NCBI RefSeq assembly: GCF_031085175.1
Contig: NZ_JAVHUY010000042.1
Span: 1-64,000, forward strand
Direction of reading: 5' to 3'
DNA: 64,000 nucleotides
Source: Phytohabitans maris
GTDB lineage: Bacteria > Actinomycetota > Actinomycetes > Mycobacteriales > Micromonosporaceae
Position 1 is the first letter of the stretch; every line of letters begins with the position of its first letter. The notes beneath the pieces are model-generated. The model saw only the letters and a program-made list of their open reading frames with translations, did not search any database and was not told the origin of the DNA. Positions 43,284 to 51,888 of the stretch are shown here, piece by piece. The position numbers and the translations under genes are program-made.

Positions 43284-46200
43284 ATGAGACCCATCTGGAG
43301 GCGCGCGGCAGCGCTCGCCTCGGCCGCCACGCTGGCGCTCGGCGTGCTGTCCGTGCCGTCCGTCGCGTCCGCGGCGCCCGCACCGGTCGACCTGCCGCCC
43401 ACCTGGGGCAAGAACGCGGTCAACGTGCTGGTGTTCCACGGGCCCGTCGCGGAGCAGGACGACCCCGTCACCCGCGCCGTCGCCGCGATCCGCAAGCTGG
43501 GCCGGGAGAACGGCTTCTACGTGCACGACTCCGCCGACCCGGCGGTCTTCAACCCCACCAACCTCGCCCGGTACCGCAGCGTCGTCTTCCTCTCCGCCAA
43601 CGGCGTGACGCTCGACGACACGCAGGAGGCGGCGTTCCAGGCGTACGTCAAGGGCGGCGGCGGCTTCGTCGGCGTACACGACGCGGCCCGCGCACAGCCG
43701 AGCTCGGAGTGGTTCACCGGCCTGATCGGCACCCGGCCGGCGGCGAGCCTGCCGAACGCCGAGCGGGTCGTGGAGTCCTCGGCCAGCGCCAACAACCCGC
43801 CGAACGAGACCGTGACACAGGTCTTCGACGGCCTGACCAGTACCAAGTGGCTGGCCTTCGCCCGCAGCGGCTGGCTCGCCGGCAAGCTCGCCGCGCCGGT
43901 CGTCGTCTCCCGGTACGCGCTCACCTCGGCGAACGACTTCGCCGGCCGGGACCCGCGGGACTGGCAGCTGCAGGGCTCCACCGACGGGCAGAGCTGGACC
44001 ACATTGGACACCCGTACCGGCGAGACGTTCGCGGGCCGGTTCGAGACCAAGCAGTACACGTTCACCAACACCACGGCGTACCAGCACTACCGGCTGAACA
44101 TCACCGCGAACAGCGGCGAGTCGGCGACCCAGCTCGCCGAGCTGTGGCTGATCGGCCCGGACGCCGGCCCGCCGCCGGAGTCGACCGTGCAGCAGGCGAC
44201 GGTCAGCGTCACCGACCGGCAGCACCCGGCCAACAAGGGCCTGCCGCTCACGGTCAAGCGCGCCGACCAGTGGATCAACTGGAACCCGAGCCCGGTCGGG
44301 CGCGTGCACACCATCGCCCAGGTGCAGGAGCACACGTACAACGCGGGGCTGAGCGGCAACGGTGCGTTCCACCCCGTCTCGTGGTGCCGTGACTACGACG
44401 GCGGCCGCTCCTTCTACACCGGCATGGGGCGCACCGAGGCGAGCTACACCAGCGACGCCCAGTTCCAGGGGCACCTGCTCGGCGCGATCCAGTGGACCGC
44501 CGGCCTGGTGCGCGGCGACTGCCAGGCGACCATCGCCAGCAACTACCGCACCGAGCGGCTGACCACCACCAACACCGCCGGGCAGCTCGACCAGATCGGT
44601 GAGCCGCACGGCCTGACCATCGCCCCGAACGGGCGGGTCTTCTACGTCGGCAAGGCCGCCTGCCCGAGCGGGCCGATCGTCGACTGGAACGACCCGAACG
44701 TGGGCAAGGGCTGCGGCACCATCCACCAGTGGGACCCGCAGACCAAGCAGGTCAAGCTCCTGACCACGCTCGAGGTCATGGGCAACCGGGGCAGCGGCAG
44801 CGAGCTGGTCAAGAACGAGGAGGGCCTGCTCGGCATCACGCTCGACCCGACGTTCGCCGAGAACGGCTGGATGTACGTGTACTGGATGCCGCACGCCTCC
44901 ATCGACCGGGAGAAGCGGATCGGCAAGCGCACCGTCTCGCGGTTCACGTACAACGCGGCCGCGTCGACGATCGACCTGAGCAGCCGCAAGGACCTGCTCT
45001 CCTGGGACGTGCAGATCCACAGCTGCTGCCACGCCGGTGGCGGCATGACCTTCGACGAGTCCGGCAACCTCTACATCGGCAGCGGTGACAGCAACTCCTC
45101 CGGCGGCTCGGACGGCTACTCCGGCAACAACTGGACCCAGGAGTTCGCCGGCACCTCGTTCCAGGACGCCCGCCGCACCGCCGGCAACACGAACGACCTC
45201 AACGGCAAGATCATCCGGATCCACCCGGAGGCCGACGGGACGTACACGATCCCCGAGGGCAACCTCTTCACCGGCCAGGAGGAGGGCGGCGGCAAGACCC
45301 GCCCGGAGATCTACGTGATGGGCGTGCGCAACATCGCCCGGATCGCCTGGGACCCGGTGAACGACTGGCTGACCGCCGCCTGGGTCGGACCGGACGCGGG
45401 CGCGCCGAGCCCGGAGCTGGGCCCGGCGAAGTACGAGACCGCGACCATCATCACGTCGGCGGGCAACCACGGCTGGCCGTACTGCATGGGCAACCGGCAG
45501 CCGTACCGCGACCGGTCGAACACCGACGCCACGGTGCTGACCGGCTGGTACGACTGCGACAACCCGAAGAACGAGTCGCCGCGCAACACCGGTCTGGTCA
45601 ACCTGCCGCCGATCCGCGACAACATGATCTGGTACTCGCCGCAGGGCGGTGGCCCGGTCTTCCCGGAGCGGAGCGACGGCAGCGGCATCCCGACCTACGT
45701 GCAGTCGCAGTCCACGTACACCATGCCGTACCTGACCGGTGGCGGGCAGGCGGTCATGGACGGCCCGACCTACCACCGCTCCAATGTGGACACGAACAGC
45801 GGCGTTGCGTGGCCGGCGTACTGGGACGACAAGTGGTTCATCGGTGACCAGTCCAACGGCAACAACCGCGTCGCCATCACGGTCAACCCGGACACGGTCG
45901 CCCAGGCCGGCGCACCGGCGTTCGCCGAGGACCTGAAGCCGTACATCGTGCCCGGCAACGCGGACAACCAGCTCGACTCCTGGATGGACGCCAAGTTCGG
46001 GCCGGACGGCGCGCTGTACCTGCTCGACTACGCGGACGGCTTCTTCAGCCTGCACGCCCGCCAGAAGCTGAACCGCGTCGTGTACCAGGGCGGTCCGGCC
46101 ACCCCGCACCCGAGCCTGGCGACGGCGCGCTCGGTGGCGCAGGCCCAGCCGCGGACGGTCTCGTTCTCGGCCGCGAAGGCCGGCGGCGTGGCCTGGGAGT

Positions 46201-47249
46201 GGGACTTCGGTGACGGCACCAACAAGTCGACGGCGCCGCACCCGACCCACACCTACAAGCGGTACGGCACGTTCGAGGCGACGCTGAAGGTCACGTACGC
46301 CGACGGCCAGGTCGTCACCGCCAAGATCCCGGTGAACGCCGGGTGTGCCGCGCCGGACGCCCGGTCGACGGTCCAGCTCCTCGAGATCGAGACAGGTGTC
46401 GCCAACCGGGTCGCCGGCGGCGGCTGCACGATCAACGACCTGATCGACGACGAGGGCAACTGGCCCAACCACAACGAGTTCGTCAACCACCTCGACGAGG
46501 TGCTGGCCGAGCTTACCGCGGCGCACGTGATCGACAACCGCGAGTCCGGCGTGATCCGCCGGGCCGGGGCGCAGTCGGCGATCGGGTCGATCCCCGGGTA
46601 CAAGAGCATCTTCGACGGCACGGCGTACTCGCTCTCCGGATGGCGCCAGGCCCCCAGCGGGTCGTTCCAGGTGCGGCCGGACGGCACGATGCGCACCCAG
46701 GGCGGTCTCGGCATGCTCTGGTACGCCGACCAGCAGTTCGCCGACTACTCGATCAGGTTGCAGTTCCGGGACGTGTCGCCGGAGGGCACGCGCGCCAACA
46801 GCGGTGTGTTCGTCCGCTTCCCGGACCCGCGCACACCGCTGGCGCAACGGCCCCCGGGCAGCTGCGGCACGGTCGGTTCGGCGGCCTCCTCACCCGCCTG
46901 GGTGGCGATCTTCTGCGGGCACGAGATCCAGCTGTACGACGGCGACACGGGTGAGCCGCAGAAGACCGGGTCGGTGTACAACTTCGACCCGAACAACCTG
47001 GCCCAGTCCGGCGCCAGCGCGAAGAACGTCTGGAACGACTACGAGATCAAGGTGGAGGGCCAGCACTACACGATCATCCGGAACGGTGTCGTGATCAACG
47101 AGTTCGACAACACGCCCGGCAAGCAGTCGTCCCGCGCGGGCGACCCGCCGACGGACCTGCGGCAGTTCCTCAGCGGGTTCATCGGGCTGCAGAACCACGG
47201 CACCAACGACCTGATGGAGTTCCGCAACGTGCGCGTGCGCGAGCTCTAG
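43284..47249 (+). CDS. Secreted ThuA (split by F5/8C) / PQQ-type sugar dehydrogenase / PKD / DUF1080 protein
   Basis: 1321 residues; signal peptide ending SVASAAPA. The ThuA domain is split: first half about 45-160 (VLVFHGPVAEQ, GGGGFVGVHDAA), then an inserted F5/8C discoidin-like domain (about 165-295, NETVTQVFDGLTSTKWLAF...), then the second half about 300-410 (RSFYTGMGRTEASY). Next: glucose/sorbosone dehydrogenase propeller (about 430-930; EPHGLTIAPNGRVFY, CCHAGGGMTFDESGN, FGPDGALYLLDYA), PKD (about 945-1015), a Cys module (about 1020-1095) and DUF1080 (about 1105-1320). PQQ or another cofactor is expected. 16 bp after the multicopper oxidase. Shares the last two modules with the operon's first protein. 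Confidence 0.88.
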   Translation: MRPIWRRAAALASAATLALGVLSVPSVASAAPAPVDLPPTWGKNAVNVLVFHGPVAEQDDPVTRAVAAIRKLGRENGFYVHDSADPAVFNPTNLARYRSVVFLSANGVTLDDTQEAAFQAYVKGGGGFVGVHDAARAQPSSEWFTGLIGTRPAASLPNAERVVESSASANNPPNETVTQVFDGLTSTKWLAFARSGWLAGKLAAPVVVSRYALTSANDFAGRDPRDWQLQGSTDGQSWTTLDTRTGETFAGRFETKQYTFTNTTAYQHYRLNITANSGESATQLAELWLIGPDAGPPPESTVQQATVSVTDRQHPANKGLPLTVKRADQWINWNPSPVGRVHTIAQVQEHTYNAGLSGNGAFHPVSWCRDYDGGRSFYTGMGRTEASYTSDAQFQGHLLGAIQWTAGLVRGDCQATIASNYRTERLTTTNTAGQLDQIGEPHGLTIAPNGRVFYVGKAACPSGPIVDWNDPNVGKGCGTIHQWDPQTKQVKLLTTLEVMGNRGSGSELVKNEEGLLGITLDPTFAENGWMYVYWMPHASIDREKRIGKRTVSRFTYNAAASTIDLSSRKDLLSWDVQIHSCCHAGGGMTFDESGNLYIGSGDSNSSGGSDGYSGNNWTQEFAGTSFQDARRTAGNTNDLNGKIIRIHPEADGTYTIPEGNLFTGQEEGGGKTRPEIYVMGVRNIARIAWDPVNDWLTAAWVGPDAGAPSPELGPAKYETATIITSAGNHGWPYCMGNRQPYRDRSNTDATVLTGWYDCDNPKNESPRNTGLVNLPPIRDNMIWYSPQGGGPVFPERSDGSGIPTYVQSQSTYTMPYLTGGGQAVMDGPTYHRSNVDTNSGVAWPAYWDDKWFIGDQSNGNNRVAITVNPDTVAQAGAPAFAEDLKPYIVPGNADNQLDSWMDAKFGPDGALYLLDYADGFFSLHARQKLNRVVYQGGPATPHPSLATARSVAQAQPRTVSFSAAKAGGVAWEWDFGDGTNKSTAPHPTHTYKRYGTFEATLKVTYADGQVVTAKIPVNAGCAAPDARSTVQLLEIETGVANRVAGGGCTINDLIDDEGNWPNHNEFVNHLDEVLAELTAAHVIDNRESGVIRRAGAQSAIGSIPGYKSIFDGTAYSLSGWRQAPSGSFQVRPDGTMRTQGGLGMLWYADQQFADYSIRLQFRDVSPEGTRANSGVFVRFPDPRTPLAQRPPGSCGTVGSAASSPAWVAIFCGHEIQLYDGDTGEPQKTGSVYNFDPNNLAQSGASAKNVWNDYEIKVEGQHYTIIRNGVVINEFDNTPGKQSSRAGDPPTDLRQFLSGFIGLQNHGTNDLMEFRNVRVREL

Positions 47250-47515
47250 TACCGGGGTTCTGGGGTCGGGGGGCCCCCGCCCCCCCCCCCCGGGGGGGGG
47301 GGCGGGGGGGGGGGGGGCGGGGGGCCGGGGGGGGGGGGGCCCCCCCCCCCCCCCCCGGGGGGGGCGGGGCCCCCGTCGTCTGTGGACCGCGGCCAGTGAG
47401 GCCGCGGGAACGCACCCAAGAAGACGCTCCGCTGCGCTCCACGTTTCCCCGGGGCCCCCGCGCAACGGTCCGGACCACCGCGGACGTCGCGGTAGCCCAA
47501 GTCTTTCTTGTGCCT
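47250..47515. other. G/C homopolymer tract and dispersed element copy C between convergent genes
   Basis: 47263-47376 is almost only long runs of G or C, up to about 18 in a row, a pattern suggesting sequencing or assembly error or an extreme hairpin. 47396-47507 is copy C of the dispersed element: GTGAGGCCGCGGGA, about 50 bp of unrelated sequence, then GCAACGGTCCGGACC and ACCGCGGACGTCGCGGTAGC, reading into the metallophosphoesterase 3' end (9 bp from its stop). Confidence 0.7.
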
Positions 47516-48712
47516 CTAGTCCGCTTGCTTCTGATTCGCTCGGAGGGTGAGCAGCGTGATCTCGCTGCGGGCGAATATCCGCAGCGGCGGGCCCCAGAAG
47601 CCGGCGCCGTTGCTCGTGTACAGCTGGGTGCGCGCGCCGTGCCGGGAGAGCCCGCCGACGGTCGGCTGGTCGAGCCGCACCAGGTAGTGGAACGGCCAGA
47701 TCTGCCCGCCGTGCGTGTGCCCGGACAGCTGCAGGTCGACGCCGTGCGCGACGGCCGCGGCGACCTGCTTCGGCTGGTGGGCCAGGAGCAGCACGGGCAG
47801 CCGCGGGTCGGCCCCGGCGAGCGCGGCCGCGTGGTCCGCGCGGTGCCCGGCCAGCCCGGAACCGGCCGCGGTCCGGTCGTCGACCCCGGCCACCACGAGC
47901 CGGTCGCCGCCCCGCTCGACCACGAGGTGCCGGTTGTGCAGCGCCTCCCAGCCCAGCTCCCGCATGTGACCGAGCCACGCCTCGGCCTCGCCGAAGTACT
48001 CGTGGTTGCCGGTCACGTACGCCCGGGCCAGCCGCGCCCGCACCGCGCCGAGCGGCGCCGCCTGCTCCCGCCGCTGGTCGACACCGCCGTCCGCGATGTC
48101 GCCGGTGTGGCAGACCACGTCGGCGTCCAGCCCGTTGACGACCTCGGTCACCCGGTGCGACCAGCGCGCCCGGTCGATCGGCCCGTAGTGGGTGTCGGTG
48201 AGCAGCACGACCCGCAGCCCGTCCAGCCCGGCGCCGAGCCGGGGGATCGCGACCTCGACCCGCTTGACCCGCGGCACCCGCATCGCCTCGACGTAACCCC
48301 AGGCCACGAGCACGGCCGAGACGCCGAGGACCGCGCCGGTCACCGCCCGCGACCGCGCCGGGTCCGCGACACCGGCGGCCGCGAGGGCGAGGCGCAGCAC
48401 GTTGCCGGCGACGGCCCAGACGAAGAGCACCCAGACGACTCCGAGCAGCGTGTCGCCCGCCACGGCCGCCGCGTCGAGGCGGCGCGGTCCGTGGCCGAGG
48501 ACCATGAGCGCCGGGAACGCCAGCAGCGCCACCGCGAACAGCGTCGTGCCGGCCACGGCGACCCCGGTCGGCCAGGCCGCGCCCGAGGCGACGAGGGTCC
48601 ACCAGGGGACGCCGAAGAGCAGGAGCAGGATCGCGGTCAGGATCGCCCCGAACCGGAGGGCACGCGCCCACCGCCGGGCAGGTGCCGCCTCCACCGCCTC
48701 ACTGACCGCCAC
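47516..48712 (-). CDS. Membrane metallophosphoesterase (YkuE/YaeI-like)
   Basis: 398 residues. Four N-terminal membrane segments (about 18-150), then a calcineurin-like phosphoesterase: LLTDTHYGP (DxH), CHTGDIADGG (GDxxD), YVTGNHEYFG (GNHE), LLLAHQPK and LSGHTHGGQIWPF. Such proteins act on phospholipid or nucleotide phosphates at the outer face of the membrane. GTG start with GAGGAG 8 nt upstream. The 3' end touches copy C of the dispersed element. Confidence 0.92.
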   Translation of the reverse strand: MAVSEAVEAAPARRWARALRFGAILTAILLLLFGVPWWTLVASGAAWPTGVAVAGTTLFAVALLAFPALMVLGHGPRRLDAAAVAGDTLLGVVWVLFVWAVAGNVLRLALAAAGVADPARSRAVTGAVLGVSAVLVAWGYVEAMRVPRVKRVEVAIPRLGAGLDGLRVVLLTDTHYGPIDRARWSHRVTEVVNGLDADVVCHTGDIADGGVDQRREQAAPLGAVRARLARAYVTGNHEYFGEAEAWLGHMRELGWEALHNRHLVVERGGDRLVVAGVDDRTAAGSGLAGHRADHAAALAGADPRLPVLLLAHQPKQVAAAVAHGVDLQLSGHTHGGQIWPFHYLVRLDQPTVGGLSRHGARTQLYTSNGAGFWGPPLRIFARSEITLLTLRANQKQAD

Positions 48713-49055
48713 GCGTGTACTCCTCGGTCGCCGGTCGTCCGTCGTCAGTGCAGCATGACACCGGTACGGCGGCCCCGACCAACGCCGCGACGGCGGTGGC
48801 TCTCAGCCCAGACTCAGGAAGTGGCAGACCGCGGCGTCGTGGATCGGCGTGACCGCGCGTGCCGCTCCTCACGGTGACCGCGCTCACGGTCGCCGTGGTG
48901 CTGCGGTGGCGGTGGCCGTGGTGGCGGTGGCCGTGCGGTACGCCGTGCCCTTGCTCCAGCGCGACCCGGACGGCGCGGCGACCGGCTCGGCCTCGCCGCC
49001 GCGGTGGCCTGCGTGCTCGGCCGGACCGCGGTCGGCGACCCGCACGGGGGTGCCG
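48713..49055. other. 343-bp gap with no convincing gene
   Basis: Contains GTGGCGGTGG-type low-complexity repeats (48898-48940). Frames through it are Arg/Ala-rich shadows without start signals or family motifs. A minus-strand stretch ending CHFLSLG just before a TGA near 48805 could be a gene remnant, but nothing is recognisable. Confidence 0.5.
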
Positions 49056-49451
49056 CTACGGGCGGTGCCGTCCGAACACCAGGCAGAACGGGTGGCCCAC
49101 CGGGTCCGCGAAGACGCGGTAGCGGCCCTCCAACTCGCCCGGCAGCCGCTTCGCGCCGAGGGCCAGCACCGCCCGCTCCGCCGCGTCCACGTCGTCGACG
49201 CGGATGTCCAGGTGCAGCTGCTGCGGCCGCCGCGGATCGCCCCAGACCGGCGCGGTCCAATGCGGGACACGTTGAAACGCCAGCTGGCGGGCACCCGGTT
49301 CGGCGCCGATGACGACCCAGTCGTCGCTCTCCTCGTTGACGCGCATGCCCAGGACCGCGGCGTAGAAGGCGGCGAGCGCGCGGGGATCTGGACAGTCGAG
49401 CACCGTCTTCTCCAAACGACCGATCACCACCCGATACTGGCACTCCTCCAT
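49056..49451 (-). CDS. VOC-superfamily (glyoxalase-like) protein
   Basis: 131 residues. Paired beta-alpha-beta-beta-beta modules: LEKTVLDCPDPRALAAFYAAVLGM, WVVIGAEPGARQLAFQRVP, then QQLHLDIRVDDVDAAERAVLALGAKRL and YRVFADPVGHPFCLVFG. This is the Glyoxalase_6-type pattern common in actinomycetes; substrate unknown and the metal site is not certain. GTG 49430 with GGAGGAG upstream is an alternative, shorter start. Downstream gap shows nothing clear. Confidence 0.85.
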   Translation of the reverse strand: MEECQYRVVIGRLEKTVLDCPDPRALAAFYAAVLGMRVNEESDDWVVIGAEPGARQLAFQRVPHWTAPVWGDPRRPQQLHLDIRVDDVDAAERAVLALGAKRLPGELEGRYRVFADPVGHPFCLVFGRHRP

Positions 49452-49919
49452 CCCGCACCGCCTCGCCCAGCGGGTGCCGCATCGCATGGGGGCGACGCGT
49501 CGCTGGCCTGCTCGGCCACCTGCCAACCCACTGGCTATCCACATCGGACAGCGACCCGAGCAAGGAACGCACGCGCATGCCGGCGCGGCTCCACCCTGCG
49601 GAATTGGCCCGCGAACCCGGTGTCGAACTCGGCCAGCCACTCCTGAACGGCTAGTCTCTGCCGGGCGGCTTCCGCGTGATCTCGGCGGCGCCGGCTATGT
49701 CGAGGACACGGCGTGGCCCGCCTGCTCCGACCTGCGCGACGTGGCCGCCGACCCGAACGCACCCGCCGTGGTCGCCGGGTTGTCTCCACAAGCCCATCGA
49801 TGGCGCCCCGGCGCCCACCGCGCCTGGCGCCACGCCGACCAGTCCGACCGGCCCGCGGCATCGTCGGCGACCATCTACCCAAACGAATCCCCGGGCTGTC
49901 GCACGAGGAGTCGGTCACC
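49452..49919. other. Degenerate region with probable gene fragments
   Basis: 468 bp. Plus-strand frames hold protein-like pieces in different phases: one near 49577-49650 ending VELGQPLLNG, and one near 49670-49800 (GYVEDTAWPACSDLRDVAADPN). They may be a frameshifted remnant. It lies at the edge of the mobile-element scar, consistent with decay. No full gene can be called. Confidence 0.4.
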
Positions 49920-50471
49920 ATGACATTGGAAGAGTCCGAAGCTCATCAAGCGGTCGAGCACCAAGACCTGCCCCGGCCGCGTGACCTCCTCGACGCCGGC
50001 CACGACGTCGAAGACGACTGCGGCGACGGGTGGACCCTGCTGCGCCATGCCATCGACGTAGAGCACGAGGGGCACGTCCAGACCGGCGAACCGCTACACG
50101 CCGACGTCACGGCGTTCCTGCTCGCTCGGGGCGCCGACCCGATGCGCCGCTGCAACGGCGTGCCGGTCGTAGAGGAAGCCGCGATGCGCGGGCACTGGCT
50201 CGCCGTGGACCGGATGCGGACGGACGCGACTACCGCCTTCGCCCCGTCCGCACGTGACATCGACAATCCATTCACCAAAGCAAGACCGCAAACCCACGCC
50301 TCGCCCCGCCAATGGCCTGGTCTGTCACGTCCGGTGGTGGTAGAGGTTGCGGCGGGGACGTTGTCGCTGGTCGACGTAGGAGGGTGGGATGAACTCGGGC
50401 CGTGCGTCAGTGGCGAGTTGGACGGTCCAGTGTCCACGGTGGACGACACGGTGGTGGTAGCCGCAGAGTAG
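49920..50471 (+). pseudogene. Ankyrin-repeat protein gene, 3' end replaced at an HNH element
   Basis: ATG 49920 with GAGGAG 9 nt upstream. About the first 100 residues look like a small ankyrin protein: LEESEAHQAVEHQDLPRPRDLLDAGHDVED, DGWTLLRHAIDVEHEG and VTAFLLARGADPMRRCNGVPVVEEAAMRGHWLAV. After about 50215 the reading no longer resembles ankyrin repeats, and from about 50325 it runs antisense through the DUF222/HNH gene to 50471. I infer that the original C-terminus was lost when the HNH unit arrived. A translated fusion is possible but unlikely to be functional. Confidence 0.6.
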
Positions 50472-51575
50472 GACGCTGTTGTCCAGGGTGGTGGGTCCGC
50501 CGTCGACCCAGGGGCGGATGTGGTGTGCGTGGCACCAGCGGGGTGGTCGGTCACAGCCGGGGAAGGCGCAGCCGCGGTCGCGTAGTTCCAGCGCGCGGCG
50601 TAGTGGTCCGGTGATCAGCCGGCGGGTGCGGCCCAGGTCGAGGATTTGCCCGTCGCCGCCGAGCACGGCGGGGAGGATGTGGGCGTCGCAGGCGAGCCGG
50701 CGGACCTGTTCGGGGCTGAGCTGTCCGCCGGTGTCCAGGGTGCCGACACCGAGTTGTTGGTGGAGTAGGTCGTAGGGGACGGTGACCACCACGTGCGGCC
50801 GCTGCCCGCCGTTGTCGGGCAACGAGTCGGTGCGGGTGGCCAGGTCGCAGACCTCGACCAGGGCGTCGGCGCGGCGTTGGGCGGGGGTGCGGGGCTCATG
50901 GTCGTGGCGGGGTGCGCACAACGGGTCCAGGGCGGCGTTGACGGTGGCGGCGGCGGTTTCGTCGAGCCAGCCGGTGAGTCGGACCCGACCGTCACCTTGG
51001 CGGGTCAGGTGCAGCGCGCGGGTTTGCTGGGCTCGGGCTTCCAGGCGTTGTAGGGCGGCGGCGTCTGCGGCGTCGGCTATTTCGGGTGCGACGTGGAAGA
51101 GGATCCGCTGCCCGGCTTTGCGCAGGATGGTGGGCTCGTAGCGGCTGGCCTGCCCGATCAGCACCGCCTCGGCCTCGTCGACCAACGGCGGGCCGAGGTC
51201 GGCGGGCAGATCCGCCAGCGCGGCGGCTACCACAGTGGCCTGCTCCACGTTGACCGCGGCGCAGGCGAGGGCGGTGTCGAGGGCGGGGCGTTGGTCGAGG
51301 GCGTGGGCCAGGTCGACGAGGCGTTTGGCGGCGTGGATGCTGATCCGCAGATGCTCACGCAGCCACTGGACGGTGCCCGACGCGTGCTGGGCGACGGGTA
51401 GGCCACGGCCGTCGATTTCCCGAACCAGATGCACCTGCACCGCGGCAACGGTCGCGGTGATTTGGTGGATGGTGTCCAGAGAATCGACTAGCGCGGTGTC
51501 GGAAAGCGGCCAGGTCGGCGCGTCGGCGCATTTACCGGCGAGCGTTTGAAGCTCTGCCAACACGTCGACCAACAC
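50325..51575 (-). CDS. DUF222/HNH endonuclease-domain protein (13E12-repeat type)
   Basis: 416 residues. DUF222 helical region (LDTIHQITATVAAVQVHLVREIDGRGLP, WLREHLRISIHAAKRLVDLA, LTGWLDETAAATVNAALDPL), then the HNH core CAFPGCDRPPRWCHAHHIRPWVDGG and NSVLLCGYHHRVVH, with two CxxC/H zinc-type pairs. These multi-copy actinobacterial genes behave as mobile repeats. GTG start; no clear inverted ends. Its 3' end overlaps the truncated ankyrin gene and a broken transposase lies 0.3 kb away on the other side. Confidence 0.88.
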   Translation of the reverse strand: MLVDVLAELQTLAGKCADAPTWPLSDTALVDSLDTIHQITATVAAVQVHLVREIDGRGLPVAQHASGTVQWLREHLRISIHAAKRLVDLAHALDQRPALDTALACAAVNVEQATVVAAALADLPADLGPPLVDEAEAVLIGQASRYEPTILRKAGQRILFHVAPEIADAADAAALQRLEARAQQTRALHLTRQGDGRVRLTGWLDETAAATVNAALDPLCAPRHDHEPRTPAQRRADALVEVCDLATRTDSLPDNGGQRPHVVVTVPYDLLHQQLGVGTLDTGGQLSPEQVRRLACDAHILPAVLGGDGQILDLGRTRRLITGPLRRALELRDRGCAFPGCDRPPRWCHAHHIRPWVDGGPTTLDNSVLLCGYHHRVVHRGHWTVQLATDARPEFIPPSYVDQRQRPRRNLYHHRT

Positions 51576-51888
51576 TCATTGATTCTCCCTCACCCACACC
51601 CAAGACCACCAGTCATATTCGTCGATCAAGGGAAATTGGTTACGCCTTTCGCTCATAAAATGAATGGGGCCGAGTGTCACGTGTGGGATGAACGCCAACT
51701 ATGCGCGGAAGCAGAAAAACAATACCAGGAGCTGTAAGCGGCCCGAGAAACAAGGAGCCATTTCCAACCTGATCTGGGGCGGTGATCAGGGTGGGTGGTG
51801 GTGGCGTGTCGATCGTCTACATGAGACGAGTCTCCCGGTAGGACTGCGGGTTGTCGAAGCCTGCATTTCCGCGTCCCAAGGAGCCTCG
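51576..51888. other. AT-richer gap between HNH and transposase genes
   Basis: 313 bp, visibly lower in GC than the rest (for example ATTCGTCGATCAAGGGAAAT near 51617 and AGAAAAACAATACC near 51713). It reads open on the plus strand from 51664 but without family motifs or a ribosome site. Probably the upstream flank of the insertion sequence; I see no inverted terminal repeat pair. Confidence 0.45.

Noticed and set aside
48713-49055. Small membrane-protein gene in the Val/Ala/Arg-rich plus frame
   Set aside because: It is driven by GTGGCGGTGG low complexity, has no start signal and continues into antisense of the VOC gene.
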